Below, piece by piece: positions 35,802 to 46,021 of a DNA stretch of 64,000 nucleotides (the first letter of the stretch is position 1; each line of letters starts with the position of its first letter). The stretch comes from Aurifilum marmelostoma (lineage: Eukaryota > Ascomycota > Sordariomycetes > Diaporthales > Cryphonectriaceae), in NCBI GenBank assembly GCA_027559495.1, contig JAMXSV010000021.1, positions 930,001-994,000 on the forward strand. The letters run 5' to 3'. Below the pieces are notes generated by a model, which made no database searches, was not told the origin of the DNA, and saw only the letters and a list, made by a program, of their open reading frames with translations. The position numbers were made by a program, and so were the translations under genes.

Positions 35802-36477
35802 AGCTTAGACTGTGTTTGAAAATATTTCCTTTGTATTACACCATTTGGTCCGCCAAAGCAATAGATTATTTGACGATGTTCCCTCAAAATCTGCGCCTTG
35901 GCCTCGGCCGAAGAGCATTACCGAACGGTTCAAGATACCGATCAGACAGACAAGGACAACTGTTACAGCCGAGTCTGTATGACTGGGGCCTGGCATACCA
36001 AGGGGTCCATCATATGTACAGGAGCAGTCCATCCATCTGCTTCATCACTACCACACAAGGTCGTACAGGATCAGTACTCCTCGTCAGAGCATGAAGCGCC
36101 TTGACAAATATGCGGTGACAGGCGAGCTCACGACCCGAGGCTCATTCACAAACACCTCGCAAAATAGACACGCTGGCAACCTTTGCCTCCGGCATCTACA
36201 TTTACAGAGGCGGCAGATCATACAGATGGTTCTGCAGCACATCCATGTCAATCTCGTCACGAATACACGGCGTATGGAAATTCGACGCCTTTCAAGTTCA
36301 TCATATTACAAGACAGTGGCTGGGGGGCCCAATATGCTTTCAAATGCACCTTGTGCTTCATTCCATTGCTACCTTGCTGGGTAGTACTGGCCCTGCTGTT
36401 CCAAGCAAAGCCGAAACCATTCGCCGAGACCAATTCGACAAAATGCAAGAAACCCGAAGAAACCACATCTCTTTTTT

Positions 36478-37318
<841 letters not shown>

Positions 37319-37544
37319 GTTTGCGGTTTGTCGAGGGTATCACGATTTCGCTGTTCGATGGGTTGAAATCGAATAGCGAAATTTGGATATGATCGGGTCG
37401 CCTGTCGAGAAGGAAGGAAAGTCAAAGTGGGACGGCGCCTCTCACTTGATTGACCAAGCCAGCGGAGAGAGGGCGAGGGCTAGGGCGAGGCACGGACGCT
37501 AGCTGCACCCAAATTTTCCCTCGTAGTGTGCGCCCTGCCTTGAG

Positions 37545-37556
37545 CACGTGCACGTG
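37545..37556. promoter_or_regulatory. Tandem CACGTG CACGTG box upstream of RPS15
   Basis: Two perfect E-box palindromes abut each other about 230 bp upstream of the RPS15 start codon. A TTAGGG word lies at 37,612-37,617. CACGTG is bound by bHLH factors (Cbf1 type) and TTAGGG by Tbf1 in fungal ribosomal protein promoters. The role here is inferred from position. Confidence 0.5.
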
Positions 37557-38163
37557 ACCTTGATGAGATCAAATTCAGGCAAAGCTCAGATTGCTAGTCC
37601 GTATTCAAGGGTTAGGGGTCAATTCAGCTGCAACAACATCCACTCCCACTGTTTCTGTCGCCCATTACCATGGCAGAAGCACTTTGTCACATTTACAGTG
37701 CACAGACATGTTGACCTCAAACAGAAGGACAAATAAATAGCTGGGATATATTTCCATATGATTGGGGAAAACGATGAAATCGATCCCAAGAATGAAGAGG
37801 AGCACGAAAAGTATGCTGCAGGGTGACAAGGTGATACTGCTCTCAGTGTGGCAAAACTTCACCCCACAAGATACTGTACCGTGCTGCTTTGTGATTCAGC
37901 TCTCTCTTTCCATCAGGGAGTTGAGTACGATGCTGCTCGAGCCTAGGTCTCCACTTCCCACATACAATACGTGTAGTTACACTGGCACGATCCAACTACC
38001 TTGTCCTGCCGGATCTCACACAGAATTCGTTTAGTAGCAAGTGAACTTGGAAATTTGCCGGACTTTTAAATAGAGAGAATTCCCCAGCATAGTAGATATG
38101 ATGATCACATGAGACGGAAGATTGATCAGGAGCCGACGTTTCCATAAACAGGATACGCTCGTC

Positions 38164-38808
38164 TCATTCGCCTTTCTCCAGACTCTCACGGTATTTCAAG
38201 ATACCTGGAACCACTTTGGCCCATCTCTCCAGGCTCTCAGGACGCCAGACCTTGTTCCGATCATAATACTCCTCAAACTGCGGCATCCCGTCGTCCAACT
38301 TGTAAAAGTCCATTTTGCTTCTCACATATAAGTGCAGGTCTGGCTGTACCAGCCACGATCGATCCAAGGTACCTCCTCGCACGAACTTGACAGACGGCCC
38401 AAAGGCAGCGTACTCGGTCCACATGGCGGTGAAACAAATCGGGCAACGTGTCACGGTCTGCGGTTCGCCTGATTCTTGTGGGATGCGTGCCTTGATCAGT
38501 TCTGTCGCTGCTCCTCCGTCTTGTCTTGCCGCGGAGTCAGACAAAGAGGGTCCCGCCGGGGGGAATATGTCCGGTGCCGCTCGGTGGGCGGGTAAGGTCG
38601 CCGGGACCGGGGGCAGGGTGAGCAGATTCGACGCTTCGATGAGCAAGCCGATCGTGAAAGCCGTACCGACTTCGCGCTGACACGAGGTGCAGTGACAGCA
38701 GTGCACAGCCAAGGGAGCAATTTCCAATCGATAACGGACATGGCCACAGGAGCACCCGCCTTCCATTGGGAAGGCAGAGGGATTATTTGAGTAGTGAGGA
38801 TCTGGCAT
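38164..38808 (-). CDS. GFA/CENP-V domain zinc protein (DUF636 family)
   Basis: The 214-residue single-exon protein belongs to the family named after glutathione-dependent formaldehyde-activating enzyme. Zinc ligands are visible: C-x-C at 19/21 (GGCSCGHVRY), the C-H-C-x2-C cluster at 38-43 (CCHCTSC), and C-x2-C at 122/125 (TRCPICFTAMW). Downstream, VKFVRGGTLDRSW and the MPQFEEYYDRNKVW end are typical of fungal members. Between strands there is an insert of about 45 residues (about 66-112), rich in Pro/Ala/Ser and not usual in the compact domain. Most members have no proven substrate; formaldehyde handling should not be assumed. A cytosolic location is likely, as no targeting signal is present. 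Confidence 0.85.
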   Translation of the reverse strand: MPDPHYSNNPSAFPMEGGCSCGHVRYRLEIAPLAVHCCHCTSCQREVGTAFTIGLLIEASNLLTLPPVPATLPAHRAAPDIFPPAGPSLSDSAARQDGGAATELIKARIPQESGEPQTVTRCPICFTAMWTEYAAFGPSVKFVRGGTLDRSWLVQPDLHLYVRSKMDFYKLDDGMPQFEEYYDRNKVWRPESLERWAKVVPGILKYRESLEKGE

Positions 38809-39475
38809 GGCGTTGAATAAGACAATAGTTTTTGTGTTGATTTCGCGTGTATGTGTGCGTGCGTGGGTTTGCAGCAGGCTATGTTTTTAGAGAAACCAAG
38901 AAGTGAGAAAGGTAGACATTCAGACAGAATTTATAAGACATTTCCAAGTAGATATGCAAAAGAAGGGCGCAGCGCCCTTGCATATGGGCCATGACATTCT
39001 CGTCAGCAACGGGATTCGCCATATTTGGCAGATAGACCGGTCTCGAGTACAATAGCGTTATACACGGCTTGACCCCCTCTTGCGAGAGCAGATAATTTTT
39101 ATTTTTATTTTCTTTTTAAAAAAAGGAAAATGACCGCCCGCTACACTGTGCCACATCTGAAGATTAGAAAAGTGCAGGTCATTGGTCCAGTGTTTGGTAG
39201 CCATTCGTTGTACTGCACTGATCTCGGCTAGGTGGCATCTTCGACGCTGAGTTGACGTGGCAAGATTCATTGTACCTGTTGGCCAGCACACGCATCGCCT
39301 GTTGCGTGACTTGGAAAAACTGGTGGTTCAAAGAAAACTTCATTGTGCTATGTGATGATTATCCCCTGGGTGGGGCCGGAACGTGCTCCGCAAGAGATTG
39401 AAGTGGAGACACATGTCGTGACAATCAGAGAAACCTCGTGAGCCACAGGTAGGCTAGTTTACGAACAGAAGAAAC
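38809..39475. other. Intergenic, no gene seen
   Basis: This is the upstream region of the GFA gene and the downstream region of the next gene. It has an A/T-rich hairpin-like stretch at 39,085-39,130 (ATTTTTATTTTTATTTTC followed by an A-run). No coding frame is supported. Confidence 0.6.
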
Positions 39476-40998
39476 CTAAAACCTCGGTCGTGACGTGAGC
39501 TGGTCACATTCCTCGAGGAACCGATAAATGCCCTGCGCCGCTTGTCAGTCAGCTATCAACGAGGGAGATTGAGATAAGCCCATTGGATATGTTCCGAAAG
39601 AAAAAAACATGACCTATTCTACACGTGAAGATGACCAAAGCGGGATCAAGAACTCAACATGAAACCGAAGGAGATTTCTCTTACCTCAACTCCATCATAA
39701 TCTTCCGTGGCATATCCCGCAGAGCTTTGGAGAGGCAGCGAAAGACTCTCATACCCATCCTCGCTCACAATTTCGGGCGGAGATCTTGATAACCATGGGT
39801 TCTCCTCAACGTACTGGTCGAAAAAGGCTTCATCTTCCTCCAAGGAAGACAGCTCAGACAGATGCGACCTCACGGACCCACCTGGAGACGTGAACAATTC
39901 CTCATCATCTCCAGCACCGGGGGCGAGCGGGAAGCGAAGGGCCATCGGAGAACCGTAGCTGCTGTTGAAATCAACATCCTGGCTGACGACTCCTCGTTGA
40001 ATGCCAACATCATCACACAGCCTCTCTACGGTGTCTGCGTCAAGCCCGGGGAAGCGCACCCGCAGGGTATTATTCTTCTCCAGCGCGATGGGTAAATCTC
40101 CTAGTGCGACCAGCCTCTTCAGATCGTTCATGATCGCGGCGAGATCCTTCAGCTGGCGCGCGAAATCGGTCGACAGGACGTCAAGGAAACCCTCCGTGTT
40201 CAGTGTTGAACCACCATTCTCGAGCCTGGCGTCGAAGCTGGACGCGGAAGTCATGGCGGCAGCGGCGGCGGCGGACAGAGGGCCCAGAGCCGTCACGGTG
40301 GGGCCGAAGTGGAAATCGATGAAGGAGCCGGGCACGAAGCGGGACATGCTCGCCAGCTTCTTAGCTGCGGAGTCGTGCAGGACACTGACAGGCTTGTATG
40401 ACTTTTCGCCGTTGGGACCAAGCCCGTCGAAGTGAGCCCTCTGGCCGGAGAGCCAGAAAGCGCGCATGGCCTGGGAGACATTCTGGACGACCTGTGCCTG
40501 CGAGGCCGGCGTGTGGCTGAAGTATCGTTGTCCACCAATACGTCCCGAGCCTGGCATAGCATAACCGCCAGCGGTGCGAGGAAGAGCGCCACCAGTCAAA
40601 TTAGGTCGGAGCGTGTGAGAGAAAGGAGCCCTTCCGGGAAACTGGGCAAATGCGCGACCGATGGTCGTCTTAGCAAAGGCGGCGCGGTCGACGATGGGCG
40701 CGGAGCGTGTAGCGTCGCCGCGGGCGGTGCTGATAAATCGACGAACGGCGGCATTCAGACGGCCGTAGGAGGTGCTCGAAGACCAGCGCACACCGCGCTT
40801 GGACTGGCGAAGAAAGGCAGCAGGATGGATCGGCTGTCTCGCAGAGGCGGTGGCGCGGACGGTGACATGTTGGACCTCTCGGCCGAGGGGCTGCGATAGT
40901 TTGCTTTGAATCACTCTGGAGACCTTGGCGGTGGATGCGGCAGCCTGGCGTAAGGCGCGCAAGACCACGGGGGCCAGCACTCCTCCTGCAGGAGCCAT
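39476..40998 (-). CDS. Conserved fungal mitochondrial-type protein, often labelled casein kinase II beta 2 subunit
   Basis: Two exons were built by hand: 40998-39685 and 39532-39476, giving 456 residues. Without the 152-bp intron the frame ends in an unrelated tail. With it, the protein ends GIYRFLEECDQLTSRPRF, a conserved-looking C-terminus. The start MAPAGGVL was chosen over an in-frame ATG 93 bp upstream because family members begin this way. The Arg/Ser/Ala-rich N-terminus (RQSKRGVRWSSSTSYGRL) resembles a mitochondrial presequence. Conserved blocks include GRAPFSHTLRPNLTGGALPR, RAFWLSGQRAHFDGL, DVLSTDFARQLKDLAAIMND and DADTVERLCDDVGIQRGVV. The kinase-subunit label in databases is not supported by any CK2-beta zinc finger here. 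The real function is unknown. Confidence 0.8.
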
Positions 40999-41504
40999 GA
41001 TGGTTGCTGTCGAATCTCTCCTGCAGATGCAGAGAGGGAAGCGAGATTCAACAGGCAACAGCGATCTGATTGAGGAAAGTAAAAACAGCAAAAGCGAGAG
41101 AAGACGCGGAGGATCCGGTTACATATGCTGCCGCCACGGCTCCCTCACGGGGCTCCGACTTACCCCGGCTTTTGCCACAGTTCGCCACAGTTGGACTTGG
41201 CTCCAGTGAGATCATTCCCACTACTTTAGCGCGCATAGCCACAGATCACCTCCTTGTGTCTGCCTGCCGCCGATAGCTCGAGCCCCTGCTACAGCTCAAG
41301 CGCCGCGTCGGTTTTTCCCTTCCGACTCCACTGTCAGTTGCTCCACCTCAAAATTTCCTCGACTATCAAAACAAGAGCTTTCTTCTACCAACCTCGAGCT
41401 TCCACACTCGGTCCCTTTCTTTTGCTTCCATTATCCCAGGCGACACAACCTGGTCTGTGATCCTTGAGGTATGTCAAAAATTTCTTGCTGCTCATCCTGC
41501 GAAC

Positions 41505-41592
41505 CATTGCTATGACGAACATACACGAACAATCCAAATCCTACAAAGCATCCATGGGGACTCTTTTAACTCTAGAATTACCCTGAGCAACC
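41505..41592 (+). ncRNA. C/D-box snoRNA candidate in host intron 1
   Basis: Box C is ATGACGA (41512-41518), box D is CTGA (41583-41586), and a terminal stem TTGC/GCAA directly flanks them. The 17 nt before box D (41566-41582, TTAACTCTAGAATTACC) complement the conserved 18S rRNA segment GGTAATTCTAGAGCTAA with one mismatch. By the D+5 rule this would methylate the second A of GGTAA. Size and intron position fit a box C/D guide. Confidence 0.75.
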
Positions 41593-41777
41593 CAACCTCA
41601 TTCACACATTTTCCAGCCATTGAGACCTGTGAGGCTACAAGCTAACGAACACCAACAGACGAGTGCCTTGCCTCGCGATTGTTCCAGCCTATAACGCTGG
41701 TCGCAATGACTAGAATCATGCTCTTATCCAAAAGGTTTGTCTGGGCCCCTAATTTCCTGACCCCTTCTCCTTCTTCG

Positions 41778-41870
41778 TCTGTGTGATGATAAAACACATC
41801 AAGGGATTCCTCGAACCGAAGACCAATGTGGACTACATGTTTCTATAAGTTTCAGCCTTGTCTGACTGGA
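41778..41870 (+). ncRNA. C/D-box snoRNA candidate, snR41-like (18S guide), host intron 2
   Basis: Box C is GTGATGA (41783-41789) and box D is CTGA (41862-41865). The 15 nt at 41846-41860, TAAGTTTCAGCCTTG, are perfectly complementary to 18S rRNA CAAGGCTGAAACTTA. The D+5 rule points to the first G of AAGGC, the site I recall as guided by yeast snR41 (18S Gm1126). No clear second guide of snR41 was found. Confidence 0.75.
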
Positions 41871-41985
41871 CCGAAAAAAATCTACATGAATATCGCATTT
41901 AGCTTCTGCTATCCATGACTTGTCGCTAATTATAATTTCCCGACAGGTACTTTCTTTCCCGTCCTACACGTTTCGCATTCCCTCC

Positions 41986-42130
41986 CCGAGCTATATGACG
42001 AAATTTGAACGAACGGGCGGACAGAACGAGGCTCGTTCGGCTCGTCTCGTCAAAAGCAGGGCTGTACACCTTGTGAGGCGTATCCGAACGGGTCATCTTG
42101 TTGAGACTTCGTCACCTGATCAATGCTCCT
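41986..42130 (+). ncRNA. Possible long C/D-box snoRNA in host intron 3
   Basis: A C-like box ATGACGA (41995-42001) and CTGA (42116-42119) are flanked by a GAGC/GCTC stem. At about 140 nt it is longer than usual, and no rRNA complementarity was recognised. It is listed because the other four introns each hold a snoRNA. Confidence 0.4.
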
Positions 42131-42233
42131 TTGCACTGCATTCTACGTGCCCGAAACAGAGTGGTCGTGCGGCTGGCTGACTTTGGACGTCACAGGTAAT
42201 CATAAATCACACCTCCACCAGTATCCGTCCTTC

Positions 42234-42317
42234 AGCAATATGATGAACGTTATTCACACTGTTTGATCCATGCCTTTTGGCCGGAAATGAACATACACAT
42301 ACCAAATCTGATTTAAT
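42234..42317 (+). ncRNA. C/D-box snoRNA candidate in host intron 4
   Basis: Box C is ATGATGA (42240-42246) and box D is CTGA (42308-42311). A C'-like AATGAA lies near 42,287. The guide before box D (ACACATACCAAAT) has no target I can name. The terminal stem is weak. Confidence 0.6.
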
Positions 42318-42529
42318 GAGGTTCGTTCATCTCAGCTCGACATTTATCGCGACCTCTCGCTGACTGTAACATAGCCTGACAGCTGTTCTGCCTCACCGAG
42401 CTTTGCCTAGTGCTTCTACGTTGATCATGGGCTGACCACGCTGCGTGACAGGTAACAAGTACTAATGCGCAGTCTGTAACTCCTATTGATCCTGTAAGTT
42501 CGCTCTTCTTGTTGCTGCGGCCATGACCC

Positions 42530-42616
42530 CCTTTCGGATGAAACCCATTTTACTGCTGTTTTACACTGAGTTCATCGTGACGATACAAACTTTTCACCTT
42601 GGAGAACTGACAGGGA
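42530..42616 (+). ncRNA. C/D-box snoRNA candidate with C' and D' boxes (25S guide), host intron 5
   Basis: Box C-like GGATGAA (42536-42542), D' CTGA (42566-42569), C' GTGACGA (42577-42583) and D CTGA (42607-42610) occur in the correct order and spacing. The bases before D (TTCACCTTGGAG) complement 25S rRNA CTCCAAGGTGAA. This is about 12 nt, recalled from the conserved segment that continues CAGCCTCTAG. Confidence 0.7.
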
Positions 42617-42854
42617 AGCCCTGGATCCTCATATACGTTTGGCAATGTCTCAGAATGAGAGCTGACATATTCGTCCCATATAGTGGCTTTGCGCTCCAGA
42701 GTGCCGGTTCGCGTCCATTCTATGTATTTTAGTATACTTTACAAAATTAAACACCATATTCTGTGCTGCAATAGCAGCCCCATATCCTCTGACTCCAGTG
42801 CATGCTTGTCCTTCTCTGAAGAATCTTGACGACTTGCTGTGCGCAGCACATTGA

Positions 42855-44267
42855 TCACCTCTTCAGCTGCAGTCTCGCATTCCAGCCGACGATGCACCTG
42901 AGCAGGTCCCAGTCACCCTCTTGGCCCACCCAGTCGGTGACTACGATGCCCGTGCCGGCGTCTCCAACATCTAACTGGTCTGGGCCTTTGCCCTGCTCAG
43001 CATGGCTCATGCAGAGATACTCGATGATGGACGGGTTGACCTTGGCAGCGATATTCTCGGGCCAGCAGCTGGCGTTGAAGAAGTTACTGGCGCTCAAGAA
43101 GTTGATGAAAAAGGGCACAGGCGCCCCTTCGGATGCCGTGTCAGACACGCCAAACTCTGCAAGAGTCTGCTGGCACGCCTTCTCAAGGTGGCGCCGAGCC
43201 ATGTTGATCTTCTTGTCGATATTGGTGCTCTGGGTCACCTCGTAGAAGTCCTGCACACGCATCAACCCACTTCCCGTAGGCTCGTCCGCACAGTTGTCGG
43301 GCCAGTCAGCCGCGTCGAGGCCCCATTGTTGTAGCGCATCGTCGATGTTGAAGCGCCGTATCAGGACAATCTTGCCCCTCGCCTCACCCAGGCTGGGTAT
43401 TCTCGGTTCCGTGAACCACCTCCGCGCGTCGTCACCCGCACAGTAGCGCTTGGAGAGGTGCTGGGAGAGGTGCAGGTCCGAGCCCCTGCCCGTGCCCTCC
43501 CTCTTGACGCTCATCAGCAGAGTCTCGGAGGGATTCGCATCCAGGAAAGTGTACAGGTCCTTCAGCATCTCGCTAAAGTATTTGTTGCCAGTCAGCGAGA
43601 TGGGAAAGACGCTGTGCACTAGCGCCAGGTCGTCGCTGTCCCTGTTCACGCTGACTCGGACATCCAAGAAGCGCACACCGTTGTCCAGTTGGTCCCTCAC
43701 GGAGACTGCCTGGCACCGCACCGACGGCAGGGCCACGTAGCATGTCGGGCTGTTGTGGGTTCCGGGAATGGACAGCATCGACAGCGGGTACTCGTCGCGC
43801 AGCTCGCCCATCCACCTCTCGAGCGCCGCGGAGCTGAAGATAGTCAGATGCGCCCCCGAGGCCGTGTACACGGCTGTGAGCTCGAGTGGTGCGCCGTCCA
43901 GCCTCCTCATCACCTGGGACCGCGTGCTGGGACCCGGGCAGTCCACAACATATCTGTGGCTCGTCCCGGGCGTCTGAAAGGTGAGCCGCAGGACCTCGCG
44001 ACCGACCACTGGTGCGATGATGCCCGTCCCCTTAGCCTCGAAGGGGGCTGCGATGATATTCCTGACATCATCGTGCCGGTCATTGGGCTCTTGGCCTTCC
44101 TTGGGATGTGGGCGTGACGAGTTGGCTGAGGTGGTGAAGAGGCCAGTGACAGTCCGTCCCAGCTTGGCTAGCCCACCACCATTCTTTGGCGGTAACCCTC
44201 CAAATCGCTCTACGGTCTTGAGCTCGAGGGGGTTGATTGTGATATTCCGAATGGTGAGGGTAGCCAT
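42855..44267 (-). CDS. PI-PLC X-domain phosphodiesterase
   Basis: This is a 470-residue single-exon protein. The start MATLTIRN was chosen; an ATG 54 bp upstream would only add a polyalanine run encoded by a CAG-type repeat. The N-terminal 150 residues are a beta-rich region unlike the domain. The X domain begins near 160 with MLSIPGTHNSPTC, with the first catalytic His at about 171. It continues RFLDVRVSVN (about 199-208), ALVHSVFPISLTG with the second His at about 218, SETLLMSVKREG, and KIVLIRRFN. This is the pattern of the small calcium-independent type found in bacteria and fungi, which cleaves phosphatidylinositol. No signal peptide is seen, so a cytosolic or loosely membrane-bound location is likely. 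It converges with the snoRNA host, about 100 bp from its end. Confidence 0.87.
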   Translation of the reverse strand: MATLTIRNITINPLELKTVERFGGLPPKNGGGLAKLGRTVTGLFTTSANSSRPHPKEGQEPNDRHDDVRNIIAAPFEAKGTGIIAPVVGREVLRLTFQTPGTSHRYVVDCPGPSTRSQVMRRLDGAPLELTAVYTASGAHLTIFSSAALERWMGELRDEYPLSMLSIPGTHNSPTCYVALPSVRCQAVSVRDQLDNGVRFLDVRVSVNRDSDDLALVHSVFPISLTGNKYFSEMLKDLYTFLDANPSETLLMSVKREGTGRGSDLHLSQHLSKRYCAGDDARRWFTEPRIPSLGEARGKIVLIRRFNIDDALQQWGLDAADWPDNCADEPTGSGLMRVQDFYEVTQSTNIDKKINMARRHLEKACQQTLAEFGVSDTASEGAPVPFFINFLSASNFFNASCWPENIAAKVNPSIIEYLCMSHAEQGKGPDQLDVGDAGTGIVVTDWVGQEGDWDLLRCIVGWNARLQLKR

Positions 44268-44268
44268 T

Positions 44269-44290
44269 GCAGCAGCAGCAGCAGCAGCGA
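44269..44290. repeat. CAG-type trinucleotide repeat just before the PI-PLC start
   Basis: Seven CAG/AGC units in tandem lie immediately 5' of the chosen start codon. They would encode polyalanine if translation began at the upstream ATG (44321). Confidence 0.85.
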
Positions 44291-44321
44291 GTGCTCGTGA
44301 GCGTCTGCTGTCAGGACCCAA

Positions 44322-45364
44322 ACGCCCTCGCCGCTCTCGCAGCAGAGGTATTGTTACTATATATATGTATAGTATCGGCCGTTGGCTCCGAAACGTCCCT
44401 GCAGGCTTGTCCTACTTGCCCTCCCAGCTAAAGAAAATCAGGCAGCGAGGCCTGCAGCAAGTATTGTTCAGCAGCTTTGGAAAATGGAAGTTGGACTGTC
44501 GGATCAGCTCTTGCACCTGGCCAACTTTGGGTTGACGGTTCAGGGGGTATTCCTTTATGGCGGTCGTTGACCAAGTGTTAGGCGGGACCACATAGTGGGG
44601 TTGCCTTTCTTGGTCTCTGAACCCGCTGTACTTATACTGTACTCAGGTACCGAAATAGGCGGTCCAAGCACAGCGCACCACCCCACTCACCCACCCGCTC
44701 AATCACTCGTCACCTGGGAGTAGAACCCGATACAGCAACACTTCGATTGTGCGGGACGTCTGTCGTCAGGTATAATACGATCTCGACCAGATCTAGTGTA
44801 CAAGCCTTTCAAATCCACTTATTTCTTCGCGCTGTGCTCCTCTTAATGGTCAATGATGGGCGGAGCCTGGGGAGACGAATCTGCTTCTGTGGAACAAGAC
44901 ACCCTCGAGAAAACCAGACAGCCACATGGGCCGAGCAGCTGACAAGCAAGTTAAGAAGACTGGCGAGATTGTGTGTGTGTTGTATTCATGTTCAAGGAAG
45001 ACTGTATATGACCAATGGTACTGGCACACGATAAACTCTTTTAACGTCCTTTCGAGCTAGATGCGCACACATATTGACGTGGTAGGTTAGCCCAGCGGGA
45101 ATGTCAGAATGTATAAAAGAAAATAATAATGTATTGTCTTTCACTTCTTTGAGGGCATGCAAAGTATTGCGCCAACACCGCTAAAGGAAACACTCAAGCT
45201 CGGCAATCTGAAGCAAAGGTGCGTAATTTCTACGCCCCTAGTGATCATTAGTTTCATGAAACACTACAGATTCCGAGGCCTCACAGACGCCACGACGCCG
45301 TTTGCCTTCAACAAGACGCAATCAGAGTCTCAAGTATCCAACGCTTGGACCTATCTAGCTTGCC
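44322..45364. other. Intergenic, no gene seen
   Basis: This is the promoter side of the PI-PLC gene and the downstream side of the next - strand gene. A TATATATGTATAG stretch lies at 44,357-44,371. Nothing coding was recognised. Confidence 0.6.
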
Positions 45365-46021
45365 TCAAGCACCGGCGCGGTTACCGGTGCTGACAATACC
45401 ACTCTGCGACCGGCGTCGATGGCGTCCCTCGTCACTCCCCTCAGCCGGGCTCTCCTCTGTGCGACGACGCTTTCCAAGTACCGCCCTCATGACAACGTCT
45501 TCACCGCCAAGGATGTTTCCCTCTCCGTTGACTTCCACGCCCGCCTCGATCTGAATCCGCAGTGGCCTGGGCCGTCCTTCCTCGTCGATCATGGGAATTC
45601 CGTCGTCCCCATTCGCTTCGCTCTGGCAGATGGTCCTGGTGACCGTCTCGGCGACCAGCCTCGCGCTCTCGGCTGGGCTCGTGGGGATGGTGATAATGTT
45701 GCCACCACCAGAGACCCTGACCGCTGTGGAGATGCGCACAGTGATAGCGGAACGGCTGCTATCGTCATCGTCGTCGGCGTCGCCACGCCAGTCTGAAGCA
45801 CGGCCTAGGTTTGCAGCGTTGACGACAGGTATCTGACGGGAAAGTAGGGCTGCAGCCCGTGGATCGCCAGAAAGACGGGGGGCCAGATAGGCACTCATGA
45901 TTCCAACAGGCCTCCGGGGACAATATGCCGGTGGTGGTGTTGGGGGGCCGCGCGAGGAGTTATTTTTGGGCAGGCCGGTCAGAGGGTCAGGCGAGGAAGT
46001 GCGAGATGGAGATGATGCCAT
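45365..46021 (-). CDS. Conserved-looking fungal protein of unknown function
   Basis: This is 218 residues if started at MASSPSRTSS (46021). The frame stays open to 46225 with no better start context. Residues 1-35 are Ser/Pro-rich, followed by GPPTPPPAYCPRRPVGIMSAYLAPR. Two similar segments occur: ITVRISTAVRVSGGGNIITI (near 105) and LRIQIEAGVEVNGEGNILGG (near 160). Each has the form of two beta strands joined by a G-x-GN turn. The C-terminus is basic (GKRRRTEE, GRHRRRSQSG), like a nuclear localisation signal. No family is recognised. Codon use is normal for the region, and the repeated motif argues for a real protein. Confidence 0.65.
   Translation of the reverse strand: MASSPSRTSSPDPLTGLPKNNSSRGPPTPPPAYCPRRPVGIMSAYLAPRLSGDPRAAALLSRQIPVVNAANLGRASDWRGDADDDDDSSRSAITVRISTAVRVSGGGNIITIPTSPAESARLVAETVTRTICQSEANGDDGIPMIDEEGRPRPLRIQIEAGVEVNGEGNILGGEDVVMRAVLGKRRRTEESPAEGSDEGRHRRRSQSGIVSTGNRAGA

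Larger units (their letters stand above)
41300..42760 (+). ncRNA. Non-coding snoRNA host gene with five introns
   Basis: No coherent frame crosses this stretch, but splice signals are regular. Five introns can be drawn: 41469-41658 (GTATGT...GCTAAC...CAACAG), 41735-41892 (GTTTGT), 41947-42159 (GTACTT), 42196-42374 (GTAATC...GCTGAC...CATAG) and 42452-42683 (GTAACA...GCTGAC...ATATAG). Exons between them are short (36-77 nt), and three end in CAG. Each intron encloses one C/D-box snoRNA candidate, listed separately. The exons therefore look like throw-away host sequence, as known for intron-encoded snoRNA clusters in fungi. It is transcribed divergently from the 39476-40998 gene, with about 300-450 bp for the shared promoter. 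Transcript ends are estimates, and the acceptors of introns 2 and 3 are the least certain. Confidence 0.7.

Noticed and set aside
42700..42725. GGTTCGCGTCC resembling a tRNA T-arm
   Set aside because: No acceptor stem, D-arm or anticodon arm could be built around it.
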